In this document: positions 1 through 6,230 of the stretch, in pieces
Layout: every line of letters begins with the position of its first letter
Position numbering within the stretch: the first letter of the stretch is position 1
NCBI RefSeq assembly: GCF_026151205.1
Contig: NC_087073.1
Span: 19,670,658 to 19,682,836, forward strand
Direction of reading: 5' to 3'
Source of the DNA: Bolinopsis microptera
Taxonomy: Eukaryota > Ctenophora > Tentaculata > Lobata > Bolinopsidae
DNA: 12,179 nt
The notes under the pieces: model-generated
What the model was told of the DNA's origin: nothing
Databases searched by the model: none
Seen by the model: the letters and a program-made list of their open reading frames with translations, nothing else
Made by a program: the position numbers and the translations under genes

Positions 1-495
1 GATGCATTAAGTTACTCAATAACCGAAAAATCAGATCAGATTGTAACTCTGCTGAAGGAGATTAATGAAAACGAGAAACTTTCCTCATACCAGGACAATA
101 TCTTTAGAAAACCTGATAAACTGTTAGCAGCAACACCTAAAAATGAAAACAAAAAACTGTATACCTTCAAACACCCTGGAACAACAACCTGCACAGAGTC
201 AGATAGTCAATGTGGTTTTATCTTAAAATACTGTGGACCGGACGGCAACAAAGCTCTAGAACTGAGTACGTCCAGCTCGGACTACACAGATACAGGAGTA
301 CACTACCACGACATCACCTCCCCACGTGCAATGTTCCCCTATGTTATCAACACAGGTACCACACCTGGTGGGGTGAGGGTGACAGTGGTGGGTCAGGTGA
401 CGTGGTGGGAGAAGTGGTTACCTGGGGTAACGGACTGGAGGGCTAAAGATGTCTTTGTAGCGTACAATGTTTCTGATTATTTGGTTGCTAAATGA
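1..495 (+). CDS. 3' end of an unrecognised protein-coding gene (last 164 residues)
   Basis: Reading frame 1 is open from the first base to a TGA at 493-495, giving 164 residues without a start codon, so this is the terminal exon or several fused exons of a gene that begins outside the window. The first 45 residues are charged and helix-like (LLKEINENEK). The rest looks like a compact beta-rich domain with three cysteines close together (TCTESDSQCGF, KYCGPDG), then YVINTG, a valine-rich strand before TWWEKW, and a C-terminal VTDWRAKDVFVAYNV. A poly(A) signal lies 133 bases after the stop. I do not recognise the family and assign no function. Coding is supported by absence of stops, balanced residue use and the correctly placed AATAAA. 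AG acceptor-like sites occur inside (for example ATCTTTAG near 108), so the true exon could start later. Confidence 0.7.
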   Translation, partial: DALSYSITEKSDQIVTLLKEINENEKLSSYQDNIFRKPDKLLAATPKNENKKLYTFKHPGTTTCTESDSQCGFILKYCGPDGNKALELSTSSSDYTDTGVHYHDITSPRAMFPYVINTGTTPGGVRVTVVGQVTWWEKWLPGVTDWRAKDVFVAYNVSDYLVAK

Positions 496-850
496 GACTG
501 ATGTTTGTTGTGAACTCTGAATTTGTTGGGACACACAATGAGACTCTGTGAACTCTGATGCTTTGGAATTCTATTTGCATTTTAAGAGTTTCCATTGTAC
601 ATGTGAGCATAGTGGACTGTGGCAATTAATAAAGTTACGACTGTCTACATTTGACAGTTTTTGTTTTTTGAGAATATCGATTTTTCACCAACAGTCGATA
701 GACCTACCATTTTATCTAATTTCTAATTACTTTTAAAGGTTAAAGTATCGGTATCAATTATTATCAACTAGAAACCCCGCTGGTTCGTGTTTTTGAAAGT
801 TTGACGGGGTAATTTCTAAATTATACATAAAAAGAAAATAAATGAACACA
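496..850. other. Convergent 3' flanks, non-coding
   Basis: AT-rich sequence between two genes that face each other tail to tail (the plus gene stopping at 495, INTS13 stopping at 887 on the minus strand). I see no exon on either strand. In particular I looked here for the missing INTS13 C-terminal exons and found none. Confidence 0.6.
628..633 (+). other. Poly(A) signal of the 1-495 gene
   Basis: AATAAA on the plus strand, 133 bases after the stop at 495. A second AATAAA lies at 837-842. The first one gives a 3' UTR of about 150 bases. Confidence 0.6.
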
Positions 851-856
851 TTTATT
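851..856 (-). other. Poly(A) signal downstream of INTS13
   Basis: TTTATT on the plus strand, AATAAA on the minus strand, 31 bases beyond the TAA at 889-887. Its position supports the gene ending here, although a strong 5' splice site (CAG|GTGAGA at 904) just before the stop leaves open that one isoform continues. Confidence 0.6.
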
Positions 857-886
857 CTGAAAGTATTATTAAGAAAAGTAACAACG

Positions 887-1048
887 TTAAATTCTCAGTC
901 TCACCTGTTGACACTCCGTAACCTCTCTGTCACTGAGGGTGTCTTTACAAAGAATGCCCAAATATGCGGCTAATCCCACAGCTGTCAAGGGGGGACGTGG
1001 AGTAGGTGAGTGGGAAACACGCGGAGAATCTCTCCAGTTCCAGAAGTG
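887..1048 (-). CDS. INTS13: INTS13 exon 9, last, with a one-base frame change
   Basis: Acceptor CACCCCCAG|CA. The entry frame gives LLELERFSACFPLTYSTSP, aligned to human QLEKHTRYWPMIISQTT. The homologous continuation (VGLAAYLGILCKDTLSDRE, then VTECQQ) is in the next frame. The switch point is six G on the plus strand at 989-994 (six C in the coding strand); one base fewer would make the exon continuous. In the entry frame a stop follows 12 codons later. The continued frame ends ECQQVRLRI and TAA at 889-887. A strong donor-like CAG|GTGAGA lies at 904. Confidence 0.78.
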   Translation of the reverse strand, partial: HFWNWRDSPRVSHSPTPRPPLTAVGLAAYLGILCKDTLSDREVTECQQVRLRI

Positions 1049-4000
1049 CTGGGGGTGCAATGTTAATCATCACAAATTTAGGATATCGGTAAAAGAGGCA
1101 AAAATGGTATACTTTTAGAGAAAAAAAGACTACTATGACCCCCTAGTTAATGAACAAAAGTAATGCGGTGAGGAGTTCGTAGTGAAAAATATGCTGATTT
1201 GCCATATCAAAGCGCGTAGCTCCATTGGTAGCAGAGCTGAATGACATGAAACCGAAATGAACCTTGAAATCTTACATCTGCGAGGTGGGTATCGAGTGAA
1301 ATGAGGTGAGATGAGCGTTCTACCCTTACATCGGTGCAGGGGCAGTTCACATTCCACAGCATCAGGGGGAGGGTGTGGACACAGTTCCAGGTTCTTTATA
1401 TTCAGTTGTAACTCTTCACCTCTGTAGTCTGTTACCTGGGTTTTAGGGTTAGTCTTCAGGGCACCCCATTTGTCACACCCATTGTTTATAAAAAATAAGG
1501 TATTTCTAGTGCTCTCGTTGCTGACAAGTTATTCCTAGAAAAACATAAATCATATCTTAACAATATGTCAAAACTCACAAGAGTTAGATTATTTCAGATA
1601 TTTAAAAATAGCAACCTTTCCGCCAGGAGTGTCTACAATAGGGGTGAGCTCGTCAAATACAGAGCGTACAGAGTTGGCTATGTAGTGCATCACTATGGTT
1701 CCTCCGTGGTTTATCAGAACCACTGATAGATCTGAGCGGGAAACATTATCGTACAGGGACTTAGTACTGTTTATAGTTTTTAGTTTGTACTTTTGTACTG
1801 TTTATAGATTTTAGTTTGTACTTTTGTGTTATTCATAACAATCGACGACAAAAAGTTAGATAGTGAAAAACTTAACATGCCCAGTATAAACTTGGAAATC
1901 GCCGTCTTAACATTAGATCTACAAGTGAATTATTCAGCAAATTGAGGTGACAGAATGAGTTTGAACCTACTTGGTTTGGGGTACTCCAGTACGACCTGCT
2001 TCCCAACCAGCAGGAAGTTAACAAGACAAATAGTTGGTCTCTCTGCTACATCAAGGGGTGTTACTGGGTAGGTTGCTACACAGTTCTTTAGATTTATATT
2101 CTGAAATTACACGTGACTAAGCAATTACGTTATGTACGTAAGACTTAGTAAATCCATTTGGAAAATTTGATTGAATATTCTGAGGCCTGAAACATTTGAT
2201 TAACATCCACACATTGTTATTATGAACTCGTGATTAGGCACAGTTAGATGAATCTCACAAATAATAATAACCTGCGCGTTCTTAGGAGAGGACCACTTCA
2301 TAGTTAGCCGCTCCCGGGGGCAGCTGGGTAGCTCCACTACGGGGTGAACAATGTTTACATTGTAAGCTGTGGCTTGTGTATTCGTACTTTGTTCCTCCTG
2401 GGGTATTCTTTAATATAAATACTAAAACTTGAACAATATATAAAATCAACAAATAGTTGAATATTTGAATTTGAAATGGAACACCAGACTTTTCACGTAA
2501 ATAGAACATCATCTGATGTAGATTATTTATTTTCACACCGTTCCTCATACCTTCATAGGAATGGAGGTGATGGTGGTGATAGTAAGGTTATGATACTTTA
2601 TCACTGTATCCAGGACCCGCTGAAACAGGTTACCGGGTTTAACATTGTGGATCACGTGATGAGGATCACATAACTCCGTGCTCTCCTTGTTCTCCACCAG
2701 GTTGAACACCACCAGCTCCGTCTTACCCTCGTTAGAACTGCCGGGGGATCACGTGAGGGTAATAGTAAATAGATATTATAACATATTATAACATATTATA
2801 ACATATTATAACATGATTTCTCTTGGAGAATTTCTCTTTAGACTCTTAACTTGCGAACAAATTGAAGCAGCAAACTTTAGGCTAGAAACTTTATTGAATT
2901 GAAATAATCATTCCACGTAACAACGTCTTCTTCAGTTCTGTAATAAAATTGTTAAACATGTGTAAAAATTAACGACGGAAAGAAATTTAAAATAACATTA
3001 AAACAAAAACAGAGAAATAAAATTTACGAAATATGACCCAAAAATGTAATTGCAAAAAATGTCAAAACAACAAAAAATACGACAAGAAGAAATGTAAGCT
3101 AATACAACTAAATACTGTACTACTCATGATACTAAACTAATTAGTAAACGTAAAACTGGTTGTTCAGAATTCACAGTTCATGTGTAAAAACTAATGATAA
3201 AATCAGCACTTAAGCAACGATAACTCGGTTGTCATGGTTACTATCCAAGATAGTCCTATCAATACATTATTTACTAGTTAAACATCGACTAAATATTTGT
3301 ACAAATAACTCAACTCAGAACGATCATTCATTTCAGGACTTAATCTCAATATATACATCGCTTCTACAATCTTTCTACGAACAGTTTTACTCTGTAAATC
3401 AAGTAACTTAAAAGATAAAACTGGGGTTCGGTTAGGATGTAGAGATGCGTAGTGCTGTCCAACCCCATTCTCTGGATGTGCTCTAGGATTCCTAGCAGCC
3501 TGTCTGTGCTCCATCAGACGAGCATGGAGGCTTCTCTCAGTTTCCCCACAGTATCTCTTACCACATAACTCGCAAGTAACTAAGTAAATAGCTCCTTTTG
3601 TTGAGCATGTTGTTCCTGTGAGTCTAGGGCAGATCTCACAATTGTTAGGGTTACCAAGGTCACAAGTCTTCTTATCCAGTGGACGAGAGCGGCAGAAGAT
3701 GTCCTGTAACTTCTTACCAGGTGTAAAAATAACTCTGATGGGGAGTTTGTTAGATTTGATGTAGTTGCGAATCTTATTACAAACTGTTCCAGAGATGAAT
3801 GGTAAGGTGAGTGGGACAGAGTCAGGTGTGGTTTGACGTCTTCTCCTAGTCCTTCCATTCAATAAAGTTTCTAGCCTAAAGTTTGCTGCTTCAATTTGTT
3901 CGCAAGTTAAGAGTCTAAAGAGAAATTCTCCAAGAGAAATCAAGTGCAAATGCGACTCATAAATATAGCCCCCTTGAACTATATTATAACATATTTAGGT

Positions 4001-6230
4001 ACTTATAGTCATTGAATATTGCATGTGTGCTGACGAAACGTAGGCTGAAATTATCCTGCGAAACTTCTTTCAACCCCCATTATATTTACTAATAAATATA
4101 TTTGAGTCCTAAACCCCAAGTGTTGTCGATCAAGGATCATCATCTAAATGTCATTAAGTTTAAAGAGGGACAACTAATATAATGAGTCTTTAATTGACTC
4201 TTGAATTTCACTACAATAAGATCCATTCATTAAAAATTATGAGAATTCATAGGCGCTAGTTTTATTCCTTGCTCAATATAGTTGACATAACATGATTGTT
4301 ATCTTTCACCATGATAATATAAAATATGAAGGGAATGACCAATTTGCTTTGCTTGCTTTTAATGGATGAGTATTAATGACAAATTGCTTGATCAACAACA
4401 TATCATGCAAAGTAATCAATAGAACTATTGAAATAATTGAATTAATTGAATAAACATGGAAATTATGGAATTCCGCAAGTCCGCATTTCAATAATAATTT
4501 TCATCGCACTTTTGCCTCACATATCCCATTAAAACCGCTGTGATTCAACTTCAAGAAATGACAATAAACCTACTCGCTGTCGAGATATTCGTTAACAATA
4601 AACCTACTTGCTGTCGAGATATTCGTTAACAATGTCGACACAGTGCGCCGGGTTATCAATGGAAGTGAAGCAGATGACCCTAGCGTGCCGGGCAGGTTCC
4701 TCTCCTAACAGTAACTTTTGTATGTCTAACAGAGAATTACTCAGTCCCATATCCACACATTGCTGAAATGAACAGTGGTCATTATCTGACATGAGGCTCT
4801 ACTAGGTGTAGGTACACAAGGGCTAGAATTAAGGAATGAAGATACAGGAGGTGGATACAAAATATATATATATGTCATGGTCCTACAACTATCTAGCAAA
4901 TAACCCCCGGCCCCCCCTCCTAAACCCCGGCCCCCTCCCTGTACCCACCCACCAAATAACCCCCGGCCCGGCCCCCTAGCCCCCTCCCTGTACCCACCCA
5001 CCAAATAACCCCCGGCCCCGCCCCCTAGCCCCCTCCCTGTACCCACGCACCAAATAACCCCCGGCCCCCCTCCTAAACCCCCCTCCCTGTACCCACCCAC
5101 CAAATAACCCCCGGCCCCCCCCTCCTAAACCCCCCTCCCTGTACCCACCCACCAAATAACCCCGGCCCCGCCCCCTAGCCCCCTCCCTGTACCCACCCAC
5201 CAAATAACCCCGGCCCCCCCCCTAGCCCCCCTCCCTGTACCCACCCCGGCCCCCCCTAGCCCCCCTCCCTGTACCCACCCACCAAATAACCCCGGCCCCC
5301 CCCCCCCTAGCCCCCCTCCCTGTACCCACCCACCAAATAACCCCGGCCCCCCCCCCCAGCCCCCCTCCCTGTACCCACCCCGGCCCCCCCCCTCCCCCTA
5401 GCCCCCTCCCTGTACCCACCCACCAAATAACCCCCGGCCCCGCCCCTAGCCCCCTCCCTGTACCCACCCACCAAATAACCCCGGCCCCCCTAGCCCCCCT
5501 CCCTGTACCCACCCACCAAATAACCCCCGGCCCCGCCCCCTAGCCCCCTCCCTGTACCCACCCACCAAATAACCCCCGGCCCCGCCCCTAGCCCCCTCCC
5601 TGTACCCACCCACCAAATAACCCCCGGCCCCGCCCCTAGCCCCCTCCCTGTACCCACCCACCAAAACTAGTTGCTCACCTGAAGAGCAGTAGTAAGGTCA
5701 GGCTGTGTCTCCTCAGTTACTTTAGGAGGACCTATCCTGGCTAGAGTCTCCACTATCTTACACATTCCCTCCTGACACTGCCACTTGTTTAGGAAGGTCA
5801 GGGACTGGTCTGCTGCTATCACCATCACCTGGATCACGGGTTATTATAGGTGCTATTGGGGGACTACGTACTCAAAAATCACAATCTATGATGCCAGTGG
5901 ATTGAGTGAAAATAGCCGAAAAATTGATGCAAAGGTTGCGTTAAGAAGTTAGGAGATAGGAACTGGTCAAGTGGAGCTAATTAAGTAAACTAGTTAATAA
6001 AGATATGTAAAATAAACTAGTTAAGATAACTAGGGTAAACTAGTTAGTGAACTAACAGGATGGAGAGCACTGCACACATCTAACAGAATCCTAGTGTACT
6101 CCACAGCTGCCTCCATTATAACAGTCCACTTAGACTTGTCAGCTGACAGCTCATCTATAGTCACAGTCTGATCAGTCTTAGCTAGCAGGCCTTCCCGGTG
6201 ATCTAGCAGTATCACCGTCTTAGTTGCCAT
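887..6230 (-). CDS. INTS13: Integrator complex subunit 13 (Asunder homologue), nine exons
   Basis: Spliced gene: 6230-6057, 5828-5679, 4762-4608, 2737-2551, 2397-2272, 2100-1971, 1731-1616, 1435-1324, 1048-887. All eight introns are GT-AG, end in CAG, and their phases fit. The product is about 436 residues, against about 700 in human. Exon by exon it follows human INTS13: KTVILLDH at the N-terminus (human KTVFVVDH), KWT..MEAAVEYTRI, ARIGPPK, ARVICFTS, TELVVFNL, TTITSIPMKEEQ, LTMKWSSP, PVTPLDV, CLVNFLL, INHGG, GGKVTDYR, ELPLHRCK and KDTLSDREVTECQ (human KESLTEEDVLNCQ). From the family: the N-terminus is a VWA-like domain that pairs with INTS14, and Integrator cleaves nascent RNA at snRNA genes and paused promoters. 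Oddities: a one-base frame change is needed in exon 9, and the roughly 170-residue C-terminal part is absent. Identification is by recalled homology. Confidence 0.94.
1211..1285 (+). other. tRNA-like 5' half (possible tRNA-derived SINE or pseudo-tRNA)
   Basis: Positions 1217-1235 read TAGCTCCATTGGTAGCAGAGC-like: a perfect four-base D stem (GCTC/GAGC) around a loop with TTGGTA, as in the A box of Pol III genes. No good anticodon arm follows. The expected B box is poor (GGTATCGAGT near 1287). It sits in INTS13 intron 8 on the opposite strand. Probably not a functional tRNA. Confidence 0.3.
1324..1435 (-). CDS. INTS13: INTS13 exon 8 (residues 347-383 plus one base)
   Basis: Acceptor AAACCCAG|GTA, donor AAGG|GTAGAA, phase 1. 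It starts VTDYR, which in human directly follows GGR, and ends ECELPLHRCK (human SLEVPLERAK). The middle (NIKNLELCPHPPPDAV) is diverged. The leftover G joins CA of exon 9 to give Ala 384. Confidence 0.87.
1616..1731 (-). CDS. INTS13: INTS13 exon 7 (residues 309-346)
   Basis: Acceptor CGCTCAG|AT, donor GGAAAG|GTTGCT, phase 0 at its end. It encodes LSVVLINHGGTIVMHYIANS and ends PGGK, aligned to human ISHMLSSHGGEIFLHVLSSS and CGGR. The acceptor choice is set by phase; another upstream AG does not fit exon 6. Confidence 0.87.
1765..1826. repeat. Tandem duplication, 31 bp x 2
   Basis: Two adjacent copies (1765-1795, 1796-1826) differ at a single base. Each contains TAGTTTGTACTTTTG. They lie in INTS13 intron 6, about 32 bases upstream of the exon 7 acceptor on the transcribed strand. 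Confidence 0.9.
1971..2100 (-). CDS. INTS13: INTS13 exon 6 (residues 265-307 plus one base)
   Basis: Acceptor ATTTCAG|AAT, donor CCAA|GTAGGT, phase 1. It encodes PVTPLDVAERPTICLVNFLL and VVLEYPKP, matching human ISPVDVNSRPSSCLTNFLL and VLLEQPRK. The single leftover A joins AT of exon 7 to give Asn 308. Confidence 0.9.
2272..2397 (-). CDS. INTS13: INTS13 exon 5 (residues 223-264)
   Basis: Acceptor TACCCCAG|GAG, donor GCGCAG|GTTATT, phase 0 both ends, 42 codons. It opens with EEQSTNTQ, directly continuing IPMK as in human IPMKEEQ, and ends LTMKWSSPKNAQ (human ITLKWCTPRTN). The variable loop between these blocks is shorter than in human. Confidence 0.9.
2551..2737 (-). CDS. INTS13: INTS13 exon 4 (residues 161-222)
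   Basis: Acceptor GGCAG|T, donor ATGAAG|GTATGA, phase 0 at its end. It encodes KTELVVFNLVENKES and ITTITSIPMK. Human has KCELVLIHTYP and STTITNIPMK at this place. The intron before it, 1,870 bases, holds the Penelope-like element. Confidence 0.92.
2773..2814. repeat. ATATTATAAC x 4 at the left edge of the Penelope-like insert
   Basis: Four exact 10-bp units (2773-2812) followed by AT. The same 12 bases, ATATTATAACAT, occur once at 3981-3992 on the far side of the element. This looks like a target-site duplication whose left copy has expanded in tandem. Confidence 0.85.
2814..2899 (+). repeat. Left arm of an 86-bp perfect inverted repeat
   Basis: Identical to the reverse complement of 3857-3942. 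In plus orientation it encodes the same LGEFLFRLLTCEQIEA peptide that begins the nuclease ORF, then stops at a TGA at 2900-2902. Confidence 0.95.
3278..3994 (-). CDS. Penelope-like element GIY-YIG endonuclease domain, N-truncated ORF
   Basis: The frame is open from 3994 to a TAA at 3280-3278 (238 codons) with no Met start; it is the 3' part of a longer polyprotein. In order: a remnant of the region after the reverse transcriptase (LISLGEFLFRLLTCEQIEA), a basic stretch RTRRRRQ, the family's linker block (LPFISGTVCNKIRNYI, then FTPGKKLQDIF), cysteine pairs (NNCEICP), and the nuclease. The GIY motif reads AIYLVTCELCGKRYCGETER, so GIY is AIY and YIG is YCG, with both tyrosines kept. The arginine helix RSLHARLMEH and the glutamate in RKIVEAMYIL are present, followed by an asparagine in PEMNDRSEL. 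All expected catalytic positions therefore seem intact. In the full element this nuclease nicks target DNA for target-primed reverse transcription; alone it cannot mobilise itself. Confidence 0.9.
   Translation of the reverse strand: MCYNIVQGGYIYESHLHLISLGEFLFRLLTCEQIEAANFRLETLLNGRTRRRRQTTPDSVPLTLPFISGTVCNKIRNYIKSNKLPIRVIFTPGKKLQDIFCRSRPLDKKTCDLGNPNNCEICPRLTGTTCSTKGAIYLVTCELCGKRYCGETERSLHARLMEHRQAARNPRAHPENGVGQHYASLHPNRTPVLSFKLLDLQSKTVRRKIVEAMYILRLSPEMNDRSELSYLYKYLVDV
3857..3942 (-). repeat. Right arm of the 86-bp perfect inverted repeat
   Basis: It overlaps the start of the endonuclease ORF. Arms are 957 bases apart. In the INTS13 pre-mRNA they could pair into a long double-stranded stem wholly inside intron 3. 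Confidence 0.95.
4561..4633. repeat. 34-bp tandem duplication across the exon 3 / intron 3 junction
   Basis: Copies at 4561-4594 and 4595-4628 plus five bases of a third. They differ only at 4575 (C) against 4609 (T). On the minus strand each copy carries the end of INTS13 exon 3 (VNEYLDS) and the splice donor, AGCAA|GTAGGT in the upstream copy and AGCGA|GTAGGT in the downstream copy. Confidence 0.95.
4608..4762 (-). CDS. INTS13: INTS13 exon 3 (residues 109-159 plus two bases)
   Basis: Acceptor TTCATTTCAG|CAA. It contains QKLLLGEEPARHARVICFTS and DIVNEYLDS, matching human RGRIICITN and DCVQETIHEH. The donor is GACAGCAA|GTAGGT, phase 2. The two leftover bases join the first base of exon 4 to make AAT (Asn 160). 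The 3' end of this exon and its donor are tandemly duplicated into the intron. Confidence 0.88.
4897..5665. repeat. GC-rich minisatellite, about 47 bp x 16, in INTS13 intron 2
   Basis: Sixteen occurrences of CTCCCTGTACCCAC at roughly 47-base spacing, joined by CACCAAATAAC and variable CCCCGGCCCCGCCCCTAG-type segments. Two units are shortened. It fills most of the 916-base intron 2. On the transcribed (minus) strand each unit reads GGGTGGGTACAGGGAGGGG, four G-runs with short loops. Several frames lack stops on the minus strand only because the unit does; the implied VGGYREGARG repeats are not a gene. Confidence 0.97.
5679..5828 (-). CDS. INTS13: INTS13 exon 2 (residues 59-108)
   Basis: Acceptor ATCCAG|GTG, donor CTTCAG|GTGAGC, phase 0 at both ends, 50 codons. 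It encodes VMVIAADQSLTFLNKW and ETLARIGPPK, matching human VNFIVSDSGAHVLNSW and AALAAVGPPN. It has no ATG in a useful place, so it is invisible to a simple start-to-stop scan. Confidence 0.9.
5987..6046. repeat. AAACTAGTTA x 3 near the INTS13 intron 1 donor
   Basis: Exact copies at 5987-5996, 6014-6023 and 6037-6046 in otherwise AT-rich intron sequence. The core AACTAGTT is palindromic. No function can be assigned. Confidence 0.7.
6057..6230 (-). CDS. INTS13: INTS13 exon 1 (residues 1-58)
   Basis: ATG at 6230-6228 is preceded by GTAGTC and followed by G, an acceptable initiation context. Residues run from MATKTVILLDH to CSALHP. The donor is CCT|GTTAGT, phase 0. Translation runs into a TAG if the donor is ignored. 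The KTVxxxDH strand and KWT..MEAAVEYTRIL helix match the start of the family's VWA-like domain. Confidence 0.9.

Larger units (their letters stand above)
2803..3992 (-). mobile_element. 5'-truncated Penelope-like retroelement inside INTS13 intron 3
   Basis: About 1.17 kb between two ATATTATAACAT copies (2803-2814, 3981-3992). It carries the linker and GIY-YIG endonuclease end of a Penelope-like element on the same strand as the host gene. The reverse transcriptase is missing. Eighty-six bases from the 5' part of the remaining ORF are repeated in inverted orientation at the other end (2814-2899 against 3857-3942), with no mismatch. Penelope-like elements are known for 5' truncation and for partial copies in inverted or tandem arrangement. 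The perfect arms suggest a recent insertion or ongoing gene conversion. The exact ends are inferred. Confidence 0.85.

Noticed and set aside
548-736. 62-residue plus-strand open frame
   Set aside because: It lies across the 3' UTR and poly(A) signal of the 1-495 gene, with phenylalanine-rich, non-protein-like composition.
1133-1357. 74-residue minus-strand open frame
   Set aside because: Only its first codons share the exon 8 frame (ELPLHRCK); beyond the donor at 1323 it is intron 8 read-through.
2282-2548. 88-residue minus-strand open frame
   Set aside because: It spans INTS13 intron 4 and exon 5 in the wrong frame; the true exon 5 (2397-2272) is read in another frame and matches the family.
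3580-3858. 92-residue minus-strand frame overlapping the endonuclease ORF
   Set aside because: It is a shadow frame of the GIY-YIG coding sequence, with no family similarity of its own.
4741-5664. Long open frames on the minus strand with VGGYREGARG-type repeats
   Set aside because: They come from the minisatellite unit, which lacks stops in several frames at once; the array lies wholly inside INTS13 intron 2.
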